A stretch of DNA of 64,000 nt, taken from contig NZ_BMNA01000011.1 in NCBI RefSeq assembly GCF_014646215.1, positions 1 through 64,000 on the forward strand, read 5' to 3'. The position numbers and the translations under genes are program-made. The notes below the pieces were generated by a model. It had not been told where the DNA came from, made no database searches, and saw only the letters and a list, made by a program, of their open reading frames with translations. Of this stretch, positions 48,093 through 57,539 are shown piece after piece; position 1 is the first letter of the stretch; each line of letters opens with the position of its first letter. The stretch is from Nakamurella endophytica. GTDB lineage: Bacteria; Actinomycetota; Actinomycetes; Mycobacteriales; Nakamurellaceae.

Positions 48093-48272
48093 ATGAGCAT
48101 CCGCATCGAGATCGTCGACGGCCCGGCCGGCACGCAACAGGTCGACATGGACCAGCAGTCCTGGGAGCTGACCGACCTGGGTTCCGACTTCGACCTCGGT
48201 GGCGACACCTACATCAAGGTCAACGACGACCCGCCGCAGGCTCGATTGGTGCCGGTCGCCACCGACGCCTGA
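48093..48272 (+). CDS. Hypothetical 59-residue acidic protein
   Basis: A short frame reading MSIRIEIVDGPAGTQQVDMD, then QQSWELTDLGSDFDLGG, DTYIKVNDDPPQARLVP and ending VATDA. Alternating beta-like hydrophobics and many Asp residues suggest a small folded acidic protein; I recognise no family. The region before the ATG has no strong Shine-Dalgarno. Base composition fits coding use. It sits between the hsp20 terminator and a VOC gene and could be missed by size cutoffs. Confidence 0.55.
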   Translation: MSIRIEIVDGPAGTQQVDMDQQSWELTDLGSDFDLGGDTYIKVNDDPPQARLVPVATDA

Positions 48273-48379
48273 GCCGGCCGGCTCGCAACCCCGGCACCGG
48301 CGGTTTCCTCGGTAGATCCGCACGAGCACCTCCGTCCGATCCGGTGGCGAGCACCGGCCCAACCGGGAGGATGAGGGGC

Positions 48380-48820
48380 ATGGCGCACATCCAGCGGTTC
48401 GATCATGTCGGGGTCACCGTCGCGGACCTCGAAGCAGCCACGGCGTTCTTCGTCGCGCTCGGTCTCGAGGTGGAGGGACGCACCCCGGTCGAGGGTGAGT
48501 TCATCGACACGGTGACCGGCATCCCCGGCGCCAGCACCGAGATCGTGATGCTGCGAACGCCCGACGGCGACACCAGTCTGGAGCTGTCGAGGTTCGTCCG
48601 GCCCGACGCCGTGCCCGGATCCCCGGACGCGATGGCCAACGTGCTGGGCCTACGCAGCCTGGCCTTCCAGGTCGACGACCTCGACGCCACCGTTGCCCAG
48701 GTCGCGGCCGACGGCCACCCGCTCGTCGGCGGCATCGGTGAGTACGAGAACGTCTGGCGGATGGCCTACGTGCGCGGGCCCGAGGGGATCATCGTGGCGC
48801 TCGCGGAGCGCATCGGCTGA
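48380..48820 (+). CDS. VOC family (glyoxalase/bleomycin-resistance fold) protein
   Basis: A 146-residue protein with two beta-alpha-beta-beta-beta units: HIQRFDHVGVTVADLEAATAFFVALGLEV and LRSLAFQVDDLDATVAQVAADGH. Metal-binding positions of the fold are H9 in FDHVGV and a Glu near the C-terminus (GIIVALAE). Such proteins can be lactoylglutathione lyases, methylmalonyl-CoA epimerases or dioxygenases; the exact one is not clear. GGGAGG precedes the ATG. Confidence 0.85.
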   Translation: MAHIQRFDHVGVTVADLEAATAFFVALGLEVEGRTPVEGEFIDTVTGIPGASTEIVMLRTPDGDTSLELSRFVRPDAVPGSPDAMANVLGLRSLAFQVDDLDATVAQVAADGHPLVGGIGEYENVWRMAYVRGPEGIIVALAERIG

Positions 48821-48901
48821 AGTCCGGACGCACCGGACCTGCCGACGCGTGCCGTGACCGTGGAGCCTGCGGGGGCGCTGTCACGCCGCCCCGTCGTTCT
48901 G

Positions 48902-48975
<74 letters not shown>

Positions 48976-49056
48976 GTCACCAACCCGGCGGACCGGGCCC
49001 GGACAGCCTACCTCAGGCGGGCCGGGTCCCGTCCAGCCGCGGGACCGCGGGGTGGG

Positions 49057-50514
49057 TCAGCGGCGCCGGCCACCGGCGGGGCCGCGCTTCTCCCGGACCC
49101 GGACGTTCACGCGCACCGGCGACCCGGAGAAGCCGAAGTCCTCGCGCAGCCGGCGCTCGACGAACCGCCGGTAGCCAGCCTCGAGGAAGCCGGTGGTGAA
49201 CAGCACGAAGGTGGGCGGCCGGTGGCCGGCCTGGGTGGCGAACAGCACCCGCGGCTGGCGACCGCCGCGCACCGGCGGTGGGGTCGCCGCGATCAGCTCG
49301 CCGATCCAGGCGTTCAACCGGCCGGTCGGGATCCGCTTGTCCCACGACTCCAGCGCCGTGCGCAGCGCCGGCGCCAGCCGGTGCACCCCGCGGCCGGTCT
49401 GCGCGGAGATGTTGATCCGCTCCGCCCACGGCACCCGCACCAGGTCCCGCGCCAGCTCGCGCTCGATCTCGTACCGGCGGTCGGCATCGACCAGGTCCGC
49501 CTTGTTCATGGCGATGACCAGCGCCCGCCCGGAGTCGATGACCATGGTGATGACCCGCTGGTCCTGCTCGGTCAGCGGCTGTGACGAGTCGATCAGCACG
49601 ATGGCGACCTCGGCCGCCTCCAGCGCCGACTGCGTGCGCAGCGACGCGTAGAACTCCATGCCCTTGGCGTGCGCCACCCGCCGCCGCAGGCCCGCCGTGT
49701 CCACGAAGCGCCACACCTGGCCGTCCAGCTCGACCAGGGAGTCGACCGGGTCGACCGTCGTCCCGGCCACCGCGTCCACCACCGACCGGCTCTCCCCGGT
49801 CAGCTTGTTCAGCAGCGACGACTTCCCCACGTTGGGCCTGCCCAGCAGCGCCACCCGCCGCGGACCCGTGGTGGCCCCGACGAACTCGGACGGCGCCTCC
49901 GGCAGGGCGTCGAGCATGGCGTCCAGCAGGTCGCCGGAGCCGCGGCCGTGCAGGGCGGACACCAGGTGCGGCTCCCCCAACCCCAGCCGCCAGAGCTCCG
50001 CCGCGTCGGCCTGGGTGCGCTCGTCGTCGACCTTGTTGGCCGCCAGCACCACCGGCCGCTTCGACCGGCGCAGGACCTTGGCGATGGCCTCGTCCGCGTC
50101 GGTCGCGCCCACCGACGCGTCCACCACGACGACGACCGCGTCGGTGGTCTGCATGGCCCGCTCGGCCTGCCGCGCCACCTCGACCTGCAGCCCCTCCGGG
50201 TCCGGCTCCCAGCCGCCGGTGTCCACGACGGTGAACCGCCGGCCGCGCCACAGCGCGTCGTAGGACACCCGGTCCCGGGTCACCCCGGGGACGTCCTGGA
50301 CCACGGCCTCGCGGCGGCCGATGACCCGGTTCACCAGCGTCGACTTGCCGACGTTGGGCCGGCCGACGATGGCGATGGTGGGGACCGGCAGGTGCTCGCC
50401 CTCGTCGACCCCCTCCGCGTCGGCGTCCTCCCAGCCGGACCACTCGCTCTCGTCGGTCCAGGTGCCGTCGCTCTCGCCGGCCGCGGCGGTGTCGGGGTAG
50501 GTGTCCTCGCTCAT
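49057..50514 (-). CDS. der: Ribosome biogenesis GTPase Der (EngA)
   Basis: Double GTPase needed for 50S ribosome maturation. The 485-residue protein has a variable acidic N-terminus (1-43), two G domains each starting GRPNVGKS (51-58 and about 228-235), and a C-terminal KH-like domain (about 385-475). Last gene of the parA-scpAB-rlu-cmk-plsC-der operon; its ATG overlaps the plsC stop by 4 nt (ATGA). Confidence 0.97.
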   Translation of the reverse strand: MSEDTYPDTAAAGESDGTWTDESEWSGWEDADAEGVDEGEHLPVPTIAIVGRPNVGKSTLVNRVIGRREAVVQDVPGVTRDRVSYDALWRGRRFTVVDTGGWEPDPEGLQVEVARQAERAMQTTDAVVVVVDASVGATDADEAIAKVLRRSKRPVVLAANKVDDERTQADAAELWRLGLGEPHLVSALHGRGSGDLLDAMLDALPEAPSEFVGATTGPRRVALLGRPNVGKSSLLNKLTGESRSVVDAVAGTTVDPVDSLVELDGQVWRFVDTAGLRRRVAHAKGMEFYASLRTQSALEAAEVAIVLIDSSQPLTEQDQRVITMVIDSGRALVIAMNKADLVDADRRYEIERELARDLVRVPWAERINISAQTGRGVHRLAPALRTALESWDKRIPTGRLNAWIGELIAATPPPVRGGRQPRVLFATQAGHRPPTFVLFTTGFLEAGYRRFVERRLREDFGFSGSPVRVNVRVREKRGPAGGRRR

Positions 50515-51230
50515 GCCACGATCCTCCCCTGCTCGAAGGACCCGGCGGCGGTGCGGCTGTCCAGCTCGACCACCAGCGCGGCCAGGTGCTCGCGGACGAG
50601 GTCCGTCGCGGCCTGCACCGCCGCCCGCCCCGCGCCGACCGGCACCGCCACCGGCGTGCCGACCAGCACCCGGACCACGGGCCGCAGGCGGCGGCCGCGG
50701 CCGGCGGGGCGGGCCGTGCCGCGCACCGCGACGGGCACCACCTGGGCGCCGGCCCGGGCGGCCAGCCAGCCGGCACCGGAGAAGACGGAGGCGACGTTGC
50801 CGTCGCCACGGGTGCCCTCGGGGAACAGCCCGATGGCGCCGCCGGCCTTGAGCTGCGCCAGCGCCGCCATCAGGACGTCGCGGCTGGGCGCGTCCCGGTC
50901 GATCGAGTACTGGCCGACGTTGCGCAGCAGCCAGCCCAGCGGGCCGGTGACCGCCTCCGCCTTGATCAGGAACGACACCCGGCGCGGCAGCGCGCCGAAC
51001 AGCACGGGCCCGTCGAAGAAGTTCATGTGGTTGGCGACGAACAGCACCGGGCCGGTCGCCGGCACCCGGTCCGTCCCGGCGATCCGCAGCCGGTACATCA
51101 CCGCTGCGAGCACGATCCCGATCCGCCGGCCGCGGTCCATGCCCTTGCGGCCGGTGTGCGACGGCGTCGGGTCCGCCAGCGCCTCCAGCCGACCGAACCG
51201 CCGCAACTGGTACGGCACCCGGGGTCTCAC
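50511..51230 (-). CDS. 1-acyl-sn-glycerol-3-phosphate acyltransferase family
   Basis: A 239-residue PlsC-type acyltransferase of phospholipid synthesis with the HX4D motif NHMNFFD (H68, D73) and FPEGTRGDG. An N-terminal hydrophobic patch (about 36-48) may touch the membrane. GTG overlaps cmk by 4 nt (GTGA), and der overlaps its end. PlsC-like genes between cmk and der are common in actinobacteria and other bacteria. Confidence 0.92.
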   Translation of the reverse strand: MRPRVPYQLRRFGRLEALADPTPSHTGRKGMDRGRRIGIVLAAVMYRLRIAGTDRVPATGPVLFVANHMNFFDGPVLFGALPRRVSFLIKAEAVTGPLGWLLRNVGQYSIDRDAPSRDVLMAALAQLKAGGAIGLFPEGTRGDGNVASVFSGAGWLAARAGAQVVPVAVRGTARPAGRGRRLRPVVRVLVGTPVAVPVGAGRAAVQAATDLVREHLAALVVELDSRTAAGSFEQGRIVA

Positions 51231-51940
51231 CGGATGCCCCGCTCCGCCGCCAGTTCCAGCACGCGGGTCACCGTCTCGTCGATCTGCAACCCCGACGAGT
51301 CCACCAGCACCGCGTCGGCGGCGGCCTGCAGCGGCGCGTGGACGCGGCTGCTGTCCATCCGGTCCCGCCGCGCGAGATCCAGCGCCACAGAACCGACGTC
51401 GCCGGCGTCGGTGGTTCCGGCCGCGCGGTTCTGGCGGTGTCGGCGGCGCGCCCGCTCGCCCTCGTCGGCGGTCAGGTAGATCTTCAACGCCGCCTCGGGG
51501 ACGATCACCGTGCCGATGTCCCGACCCTCGACGACCATCCGGCCCGACCGCGCCAGCCGGCGTTGCCGGTCCAGCAACCAGGACCGCACGGCGGGGTTGG
51601 CGGACACCGGCGTCACCGCGAAAGTGACCGCCTGGCTCCTGATCTCCTGCGTGACGTCCACGCCGGCACTGACCTGGCGCTGGTCCTCGGGGTCCGTCGG
51701 CGAGTCGAAGTCCAGGCGGGGCAAGAGGTCTGCCACCGCCGGCTGGTCCGCCGGATCCAGGCCGGCGCGCAGCACCTCGAGCGCGACGATCCGGTACATG
51801 GCCCCGGTGTCCAGGTAGCCGGCGTGCAGCGCCGCGGCCACGCGCCGCGACACCGTCGATTTGCCGGTCCCGCTGGGCCCGTCGATCGCGATCACGAAAG
51901 CACCGGCGACGCTTCCGGTTGCGCTCGCTGCGGCCGTCAC
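51227..51940 (-). CDS. cmk: Cytidylate kinase
   Basis: Phosphorylates CMP and dCMP. The 237-residue product has Walker [10 protein letters not shown] at 21-29, the DTGAMYR motif and the [15 protein letters not shown] and [13 protein letters not shown] lid region typical of Cmk. GTG overlaps the upstream pseudouridine synthase stop by 4 nt (GTGA). rlu-cmk-der is the usual order. Confidence 0.96.
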   Translation of the reverse strand: MTAAASATGSVAGAFVIAIDGPSGTGKSTVSRRVAAALHAGYLDTGAMYRIVALEVLRAGLDPADQPAVADLLPRLDFDSPTDPEDQRQVSAGVDVTQEIRSQAVTFAVTPVSANPAVRSWLLDRQRRLARSGRMVVEGRDIGTVIVPEAALKIYLTADEGERARRRHRQNRAAGTTDAGDVGSVALDLARRDRMDSSRVHAPLQAAADAVLVDSSGLQIDETVTRVLELAAERGIR

Positions 51941-52791
51941 AGCCCGACCGACTTGTACAGCAGGGAGATCTCCACCGGGTTCAGCCGGCGGAGCGTGCCG
52001 GGCCGCTGGTGGCCGAGCTGGACGTCGCCGATCCGGGTGCGGACCAGGCGGGACACCGGGTGGCCCACCTCGGCGAGCAGCCGCCGGACGATGTGCTTGC
52101 GACCCTCGTGCAGGACCACCTCGACCACCGCCCGCCCGCCGAGGACGTCGACCACCTCGAAGGAGTCGACCTTGACCGGGCCGTCCTCCAGTTCGATCCC
52201 GGCCCGCAGCCGGCGGCCGAGGTCGCGCGGCACCGGGCCGGGGATCTCGGCCATGTAGGTCTTCGACACCCCGTACGACGGGTGGGTCAGCCGGTGGGCC
52301 AGCTCGCCGTCGTTCGTCAGCAGCAGCAGCCCCTCGGAGTCCATGTCGAGCCGCCCGACGTGGAACAGCCGGGGCGGCTCGTCGGCGTCCCGCGCCCACT
52401 GCCGGACCAGGTCGCCGATCGTCGGCCGGCCGCGGTCGTCGGACATGGTCGACAGCATCCCGGGCATCTTGTTCAGGGCGAGGTAGATCTGGTCGTCCCG
52501 CAGCACGACCCGGTCGCCGTCGACGTGCACGACGGCGTTCGCGGGATCTATCCGCACGCCCATCTCGCGGACGGTGACGCCGTCCACCTTGACCCGGCCG
52601 GCGCGGATCAACTCCTCGGCCTTGCGGCGGCTGGCCACTCCGGCCGCCGCCAGGACCTTCTGCAGCCGGACGCCGTCGCCGTCGTCGTCGAGCTCGGGGA
52701 TGCTGTCCGGTCGCGGTCGCGCCGACGGCGGTCGCGCAGCCCCCCGCCGGGAGGAGCCGCCGCCCTTGCGGCCGCCGCGCGCCTCAGACAT
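51937..52791 (-). CDS. RsuA/RluB-type pseudouridine synthase
   Basis: Makes pseudouridine in 16S or 23S rRNA. The 284-residue product has an S4 domain (about 41-90, RLQKVLAAAGVASRRKAEELIRAGRV) and the RluB/RsuA catalytic motif GRLDMDSEGLLLLTND with D149. ATG 52791 lies within the scpB coding end by 8 nt. The first 38 residues are basic and unconserved. The scpB-rlu-cmk order is the standard actinobacterial arrangement. Confidence 0.94.
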   Translation of the reverse strand: MSEARGGRKGGGSSRRGAARPPSARPRPDSIPELDDDGDGVRLQKVLAAAGVASRRKAEELIRAGRVKVDGVTVREMGVRIDPANAVVHVDGDRVVLRDDQIYLALNKMPGMLSTMSDDRGRPTIGDLVRQWARDADEPPRLFHVGRLDMDSEGLLLLTNDGELAHRLTHPSYGVSKTYMAEIPGPVPRDLGRRLRAGIELEDGPVKVDSFEVVDVLGGRAVVEVVLHEGRKHIVRRLLAEVGHPVSRLVRTRIGDVQLGHQRPGTLRRLNPVEISLLYKSVGL

Positions 52792-53635
52792 CGTCCACCG
52801 CGTCCACGTCCGGGAGCAGGGGTCCGAGAGAGGGCAGCTCGTCCAGCGCCGTGAGACCCATCCGCTCCAGGAACAGCTCGGTGGTGGCGTAGAGCACGCC
52901 ACCCGTGTCGGGGTCGGTGCCGGCCTCCGCGATCAACCCGCGGGACGCCAGCGTGCGGATCACGCCGTCCACGTTGACGCCGCGGACGCCGGAGATGCGC
53001 GCCCGGGTGACCGGCTGCCGGTACGCGATGACGGCCAGCGTCTCCAGCGCTGCCCGGGAGAGCCGGGCGTGCTGCCCGTCGAGCACGAACCGCTCCACGA
53101 CCGGGGCGAACCGGTCCCGGGTGTACATCCGCCAGCCACCGCCGGAGAACCGCAGGTCGATCCCGGAGCCGCGCTCGGCATAGCCGGCGGCCAGCTCCCG
53201 GACCACCGCGGCCACCTGCTCCACCGGCCGGTCGACCGCGGCCGCCAGCGACTCCTCGGTCACCGGGCTGTCCACGATCAGCAGCACGGCCTCCAGGGCG
53301 GCCGGCACCTCGTCGTCGGCGACCGACGGCGACTCGACCGCGGCGTCGGCGGAGTCGGCGGTTCCGACAGTGCCGACATTTTCGGCGATGTCGACAGTGT
53401 CAGCGGTCTCGACAGTGTCGACAGTATCGGCGGTCTCGACAGTATCGGCGGTCTCGACAGTGCCGGCGGTCTCGACAGTGTCGACACTGTCGCCGGGCTC
53501 TGCCTGCTCGGCGGTCGCGGTCCGGGCGTCGTCGGCAGCGGCAGCGGCAGCGGCAGCGGCGGAGGTCACCGGACCGCCGGATTCCGGATCCGGGCCCGGC
53601 GGCGACTCGGGCCGCACCGGCTGGGTGGTGGTCAC
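52784..53635 (-). CDS. scpB: Segregation and condensation protein B
   Basis: Kleisin-interacting winged-helix subunit of the SMC-ScpAB condensin. The 283-residue product has an unusual N-terminal 115 residues that are Pro/Ala-rich and then a low-complexity repeat of TVETAD/TVDTVE; the conserved two-winged-helix part runs from about 115 (VPAALEAVLLIVDSPVT) to the end. GTG overlaps scpA by 4 nt (GTGA). Confidence 0.93.
   Translation of the reverse strand: MTTTQPVRPESPPGPDPESGGPVTSAAAAAAAAADDARTATAEQAEPGDSVDTVETAGTVETADTVETADTVDTVETADTVDIAENVGTVGTADSADAAVESPSVADDEVPAALEAVLLIVDSPVTEESLAAAVDRPVEQVAAVVRELAAGYAERGSGIDLRFSGGGWRMYTRDRFAPVVERFVLDGQHARLSRAALETLAVIAYRQPVTRARISGVRGVNVDGVIRTLASRGLIAEAGTDPDTGGVLYATTELFLERMGLTALDELPSLGPLLPDVDAVDDV
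53364..53490. repeat. Repetitive DNA coding the scpB N-terminal repeat
   Basis: The plus strand repeats GCGGTCTCGACAGTATCG and GACAGTGTC-type units several times, within scpB. On the coding strand it reads TVETAD/TVDTVE. Repeat number could vary between strains. Confidence 0.75.
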
Positions 53636-54555
53636 TCGTACTCCTCGGGTCGGTCGCCCGCCGGGTCGCCGGCGGCCTCGTCGGTCGGTCCGGTCCACCG
53701 GACGGTCAACAACCCCAACGGCTCCCGCTGGTCGAACACCACGGACGACTCCCGGTACAGGTGCAGCAGGCCGAGGAAACGGGCGACCACCTCGAGCGTG
53801 CGGGTGCACTCGGCGACCAGCTCGCCGAACGTCGCCTGCTCGCGGTCGCGCAACAGGGTGCGGATCGCCGCGGTGTGGTCGGCGACGGACACCGTCGACG
53901 TGTGGATGTGCGCCAGCGAGACCTCGGGCACCGGCCGGGGGGCGAACGCCTGCACCGCCAGCTGCGCGAACCGCTCGGCGGACAGACCGATCCGCACCTG
54001 CGGCAGCAGTCCGAGGTAGCGCGGTTCCAGGGTGACGGCCCGCGGATAGCGGCGGGGTGCGGCGGCCTCCAACTCGGCGAACAGCGCCGCGACCTGCTGG
54101 TAGGCGCGATAGGCCAGCAGCCGGGCGAACAACAGGTCGCGTGCCTCCAGGACGGCGAGATCCTCGTCGCCGTCCTCCTCGTGCTGCGGCAGCAGCCGCG
54201 CGGCCTTGATGTCCAGCAGGGTGGCGGCGACGACCAGGAACTCGGTCACCACGTCGAGGTCGGCGCGGTCGCCGAGATCGGCGAGGTAGGCCAGGAACTC
54301 GTCGGTCACCTGGGACAGCGCCACCTCGGTGACGTCCATCCGGCGCGCGCCGATGAGCTGCTGCAGCAGGTCGAACGGTCCCTCGAAGTTCGAGAGCCGG
54401 ACGTGGAAGCCCGGGACCTGACCGTCGGCGGCACGCCCGGCCGGACCGGTCGTCCCGGTCGGCTCCCCGCCGGCCACCGCGGCGTCCGCCGGGTCCTCGG
54501 GCGCGTGCTGCAGCGGGGCGGGGGCGTCCCGGAGGCTCGCCGCCGCGCGGGTCAT
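53632..54555 (-). CDS. scpA: Segregation and condensation protein A
   Basis: Kleisin subunit bridging the SMC heads. The 307-residue product has a variable 50-residue lead, then VRLSNFEGPFDLLQQLIGARRMDVTEVALSQVTDEFLAYL and a C-terminal winged helix ending near TVRWTG. ATG overlaps the parA-like gene's stop by 4 nt (ATGA). Together with scpB it forms the SMC partner; smc is not in this window. Confidence 0.95.
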   Translation of the reverse strand: MTRAAASLRDAPAPLQHAPEDPADAAVAGGEPTGTTGPAGRAADGQVPGFHVRLSNFEGPFDLLQQLIGARRMDVTEVALSQVTDEFLAYLADLGDRADLDVVTEFLVVAATLLDIKAARLLPQHEEDGDEDLAVLEARDLLFARLLAYRAYQQVAALFAELEAAAPRRYPRAVTLEPRYLGLLPQVRIGLSAERFAQLAVQAFAPRPVPEVSLAHIHTSTVSVADHTAAIRTLLRDREQATFGELVAECTRTLEVVARFLGLLHLYRESSVVFDQREPLGLLTVRWTGPTDEAAGDPAGDRPEEYE

Positions 54556-55751
54556 CCCGCGATCACTTCCCGGGCCAGGGACCGGAACGCCTGCGCCGCT
54601 GCCGATGTCGGGGCGTACGAGGTGATCGGCTCACCGGCCACGGTGGTCTCCGGGAACTTGACCGTCCGGGAGATCACCGTGTCGTACACCTGGTCGCCGA
54701 AGCGCTGGACCAGCATGGCGACCACGTCCCGGGCGTGCACCGTGCGCCCGTCGAACATGGTCACCAGCACGCCGTCCACCCGCAGGTCCGGGTTGATCCG
54801 GTCCTTGACCTTGTCGACGGTGTCGACCAGCAGGGCCACCCCGCGCAGCGAGAAGAACTCGGCGGCCACCGGCATGATCACGCCGTGCGCGCAGGCCAGC
54901 GCGTTGACCGTCAGCAGGCCGAGCGACGGCTGGCAGTCGACGAGGATGTAGTCGTAGGCGTGCACCACCGGCCGCAGCGCCCGGGCCAGGGTGTGCTCGC
55001 GCCCCACCTCGTTGATCAGCTGCACCTCGGCGGCCGAGAGGTCGATGTTGGCCGGGATGAGGTCCATGCCGGGCACCCGGGTCGGCATCAGGACGTCGGT
55101 GATGGCGGTCTGCCGCTCGAGCATCAGGTTGTAGACGGTGCGCTCGAGCTCGTGCGACGGCACGCCCAGGCCCGCGGACAGCGCGCCCTGCGGATCGAGG
55201 TCGACCAGCAGCACCCGCCGCCCGTACTCGGCCAGCGCCGCGCCGAGGTTGAGCGTCGAGGTGGTCTTGCCGACGCCGCCCTTCTGGTTGCACATGGCGA
55301 TGATCCGGGCGGGTCCGTGGCTGGTGAGCGGACGGACCTCGGGACGCAACCGCGGCGGCCGCCCCGTCGGGCCCGGCTCGCCGCCGCGGGCACCGACCGG
55401 TTCGTCGAACAGCAGGCCCGCCGGCGCAGCCGCAGGCTCGCTCGCCGCCTGGTCCGCGGCCGGTGCAGGGGCCGGCGCGTCACCCGGGGACCCGAGGTCC
55501 GTGGCCGCCGCGGATCCGTCGGCCGACGGCGCCGGGTCGACAGAGCTCTCCCCCGCCGCGTCGTCGGTGGCGCCGGTCGCCGGGTCGGCGGGCTGCTCGG
55601 GGATCGCCGGACGGAAGGCGGTGGGATCGGCTGGTTCCGTGGGCTGGGTGATCGGGACGTCGCTACCCGTGACACCGCCGTCGTCCGCCGCCCACTCCTG
55701 GCGGGCGGCACCGGAGGCGACGATCCACTCCGCGTCGTCCGGTGCGCTCAT
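54552..55751 (-). CDS. ParA/MinD-family ATPase (Soj-like)
   Basis: A 399-residue protein whose first 145 residues are acidic and Pro/Ala-rich. The ATPase domain carries the deviant Walker motif KGGVGKTT at 157-164, DLDPQG and the Walker B VDCQPS. It matches the ParA-like gene that heads the scpAB operon (Rv1708 in M. tuberculosis), not the main chromosomal parA next to parB. It may link chromosome segregation to condensin loading. No parB is adjacent. Confidence 0.9.
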   Translation of the reverse strand: MSAPDDAEWIVASGAARQEWAADDGGVTGSDVPITQPTEPADPTAFRPAIPEQPADPATGATDDAAGESSVDPAPSADGSAAATDLGSPGDAPAPAPAADQAASEPAAAPAGLLFDEPVGARGGEPGPTGRPPRLRPEVRPLTSHGPARIIAMCNQKGGVGKTTSTLNLGAALAEYGRRVLLVDLDPQGALSAGLGVPSHELERTVYNLMLERQTAITDVLMPTRVPGMDLIPANIDLSAAEVQLINEVGREHTLARALRPVVHAYDYILVDCQPSLGLLTVNALACAHGVIMPVAAEFFSLRGVALLVDTVDKVKDRINPDLRVDGVLVTMFDGRTVHARDVVAMLVQRFGDQVYDTVISRTVKFPETTVAGEPITSYAPTSAAAQAFRSLAREVIAG

Positions 55752-55934
55752 CGGTGCGACAGACTCCCTGCTCTCCGGTCGTCCTCCCGACGACGCCGCC
55801 CAGCCTATTCGGCGCGGGGCTCCGCGACCACCTCGACCCACCGGGCGGCGGGCGACCGGCGGGCCGACGCGCCGGTGGCAGACTGGTGGGCCGCCGCCGC
55901 CCGCCCCGCGGGCGGCCGATCGCAGGGAGCCGCC

Positions 55935-57437
55935 ATGACCGTCGTCGCCGACCAGCAGGTGCAAGGGATCGACCCGCGGACCGGCCGGCCCGTCGGTCAT
56001 CCGGTGCCGGCGACCACGGCGGACGCGGTGGACACCGCGGTGCGCGCGGCCGCGGCGGCCGGGGAGCGGTGGGCCGCGACGCCCGCCCCGCAGCGGGCCG
56101 GGGTGCTGGAGGCGGTGGCCGACGCGCTGGACGCCGAGCGCGACGCCCTGGTGGCCGCGGCCGACCGGGAGACCGCGCTCGGCACCACCCGGCTCACCGG
56201 CGAGGTCGCCCGCACCACCGGTCAGCTGCGGATGTTCGCGGGAGTGCTGCGGGACGGCGGCTTCCTCGACGCGGTGCTGTCGCCGGCCGACGCCGCCGCC
56301 GGCACGCCGGACCTGCGTCGCATGCGGATCCCGGTCGGGCCGGTCGGCGTGTGGTCGGCGAGCAACTTCCCGTTCGCGTTCTCGGTAGCCGGCGGCGACA
56401 CCGCGTCGGCGCTGGCGGCGGGCTGCGGCGTCGTGGTCAAGGCGCACGAGGCGCACCCGGAGACGTCCGAGGCCACCGCCGCGGTGCTGCGGACCGCGCT
56501 CACGGCCGCCGGCGCTTCCGACGGGCTGGTGGGCCTGGTCCACGGGCGGGAGGCGGGCGTGGCGCTCGTCGACCACCCGCTGCTGCGGGCGGCCGGCTTC
56601 ACCGGCTCCCAGCGCGGCGGCCGGGCACTCGCCGACCGGGCCGCCGCCCGACCGCGGCCGATCCCGTTCTACGGCGAGCTCGGCAGCGTCAACCCGGTGA
56701 TCGTGACCCGCGCCGCGGCCCGGGCGCGCCGGGACGAGATCGCCACCGGGTACGCCGCGTCCCTGACGCTCGGCGCCGGCCAGTTCTGCACGAATCCCGG
56801 CCTGCTGGTCGTCCCCGACGACGCCGAGCTGCTCGCCGCCGTCGCCGCGGCGGTCTCCGGTACCGCCGGGGCACCGATGCTCACCCCGCGGATGGCGGAC
56901 ACGTACCGGGACACCGTCCAGCAGCGGTCCGCACTGGACACGCTGGCCACCGGGCGGCCTGGTGACGGCCCGCAGGCACCGGCGCCGGCGACCTGGACGG
57001 TGCCGGTCCCGCGCCTGCTCGCCGAACCGGACCTCGGCGAGGAGGTGTTCGGACCGGCCGGCCTGGTGGTCACCTACCGGGACGAGTCCGAACTGGCCGA
57101 GCTGGCCGGTGACCTGGACGGTTCGCTGACCGCGACCGTGCACGCCGAACCCGGGGACCGGGAGCTGGTCGCCGGGCTGCTGCCGGTGCTGCAGCGACGG
57201 GCCGGGCGGCTCATCTACAACGGGTGGCCGACCGGCGTCGCGGTCAACTGGGCGCAGCACCACGGCGGCCCCTGGCCGGCGACGAACGCTCCCGGGTTCA
57301 CGTCGGTGGGCGCGCGGGCCATCGATCGGTGGCTGGTCCCGGTCGCCTACCAGGGCTTCCCCGACGAACTGCTGCCGCCGGAACTGGCCGAGGCCAACCC
57401 CTACGGCATCCCGCGGACCGTGCAGCCGGGTCGCTGA
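55935..57437 (+). CDS. NADP-dependent aldehyde dehydrogenase (KGSADH-like)
   Basis: A 500-residue aldehyde dehydrogenase of the alpha-ketoglutaric semialdehyde dehydrogenase class. Catalytic Cys is in GQFCTNPG and the general base Glu in FYGELGSVNPV; SASNFPFAFS is the family coenzyme loop. Such enzymes end pentose, glucarate or hydroxyproline breakdown, but no such pathway gene is adjacent. GGGAG precedes the ATG. Together with the SDR that follows it interrupts the parA-xerD order known in mycobacteria. Confidence 0.9.
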   Translation: MTVVADQQVQGIDPRTGRPVGHPVPATTADAVDTAVRAAAAAGERWAATPAPQRAGVLEAVADALDAERDALVAAADRETALGTTRLTGEVARTTGQLRMFAGVLRDGGFLDAVLSPADAAAGTPDLRRMRIPVGPVGVWSASNFPFAFSVAGGDTASALAAGCGVVVKAHEAHPETSEATAAVLRTALTAAGASDGLVGLVHGREAGVALVDHPLLRAAGFTGSQRGGRALADRAAARPRPIPFYGELGSVNPVIVTRAAARARRDEIATGYAASLTLGAGQFCTNPGLLVVPDDAELLAAVAAAVSGTAGAPMLTPRMADTYRDTVQQRSALDTLATGRPGDGPQAPAPATWTVPVPRLLAEPDLGEEVFGPAGLVVTYRDESELAELAGDLDGSLTATVHAEPGDRELVAGLLPVLQRRAGRLIYNGWPTGVAVNWAQHHGGPWPATNAPGFTSVGARAIDRWLVPVAYQGFPDELLPPELAEANPYGIPRTVQPGR

Positions 57438-57450
57438 CCCGCGCCGGCCC

Positions 57451-57534
57451 TCCGCGGACGCCGCTCTGGGCGGCGTCCGCGGACGCGGTCCCGACGGCGT
57501 CCGCGGACGCGGTCCCGCCTCCGTCCGCGGACGC
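57451..57534. repeat. Four palindromic TCCGCGGACGC units, 24-25 bp apart
   Basis: TCCGCGGACGC occurs at 57451, 57476, 57500 and 57524; three copies extend to the 10-bp palindrome GTCCGCGGAC. The array lies exactly between the convergent ALDH and SDR stop codons, so it could serve as terminator or as a protein-binding array. Confidence 0.85.
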
Positions 57535-57539
57535 GGCGC

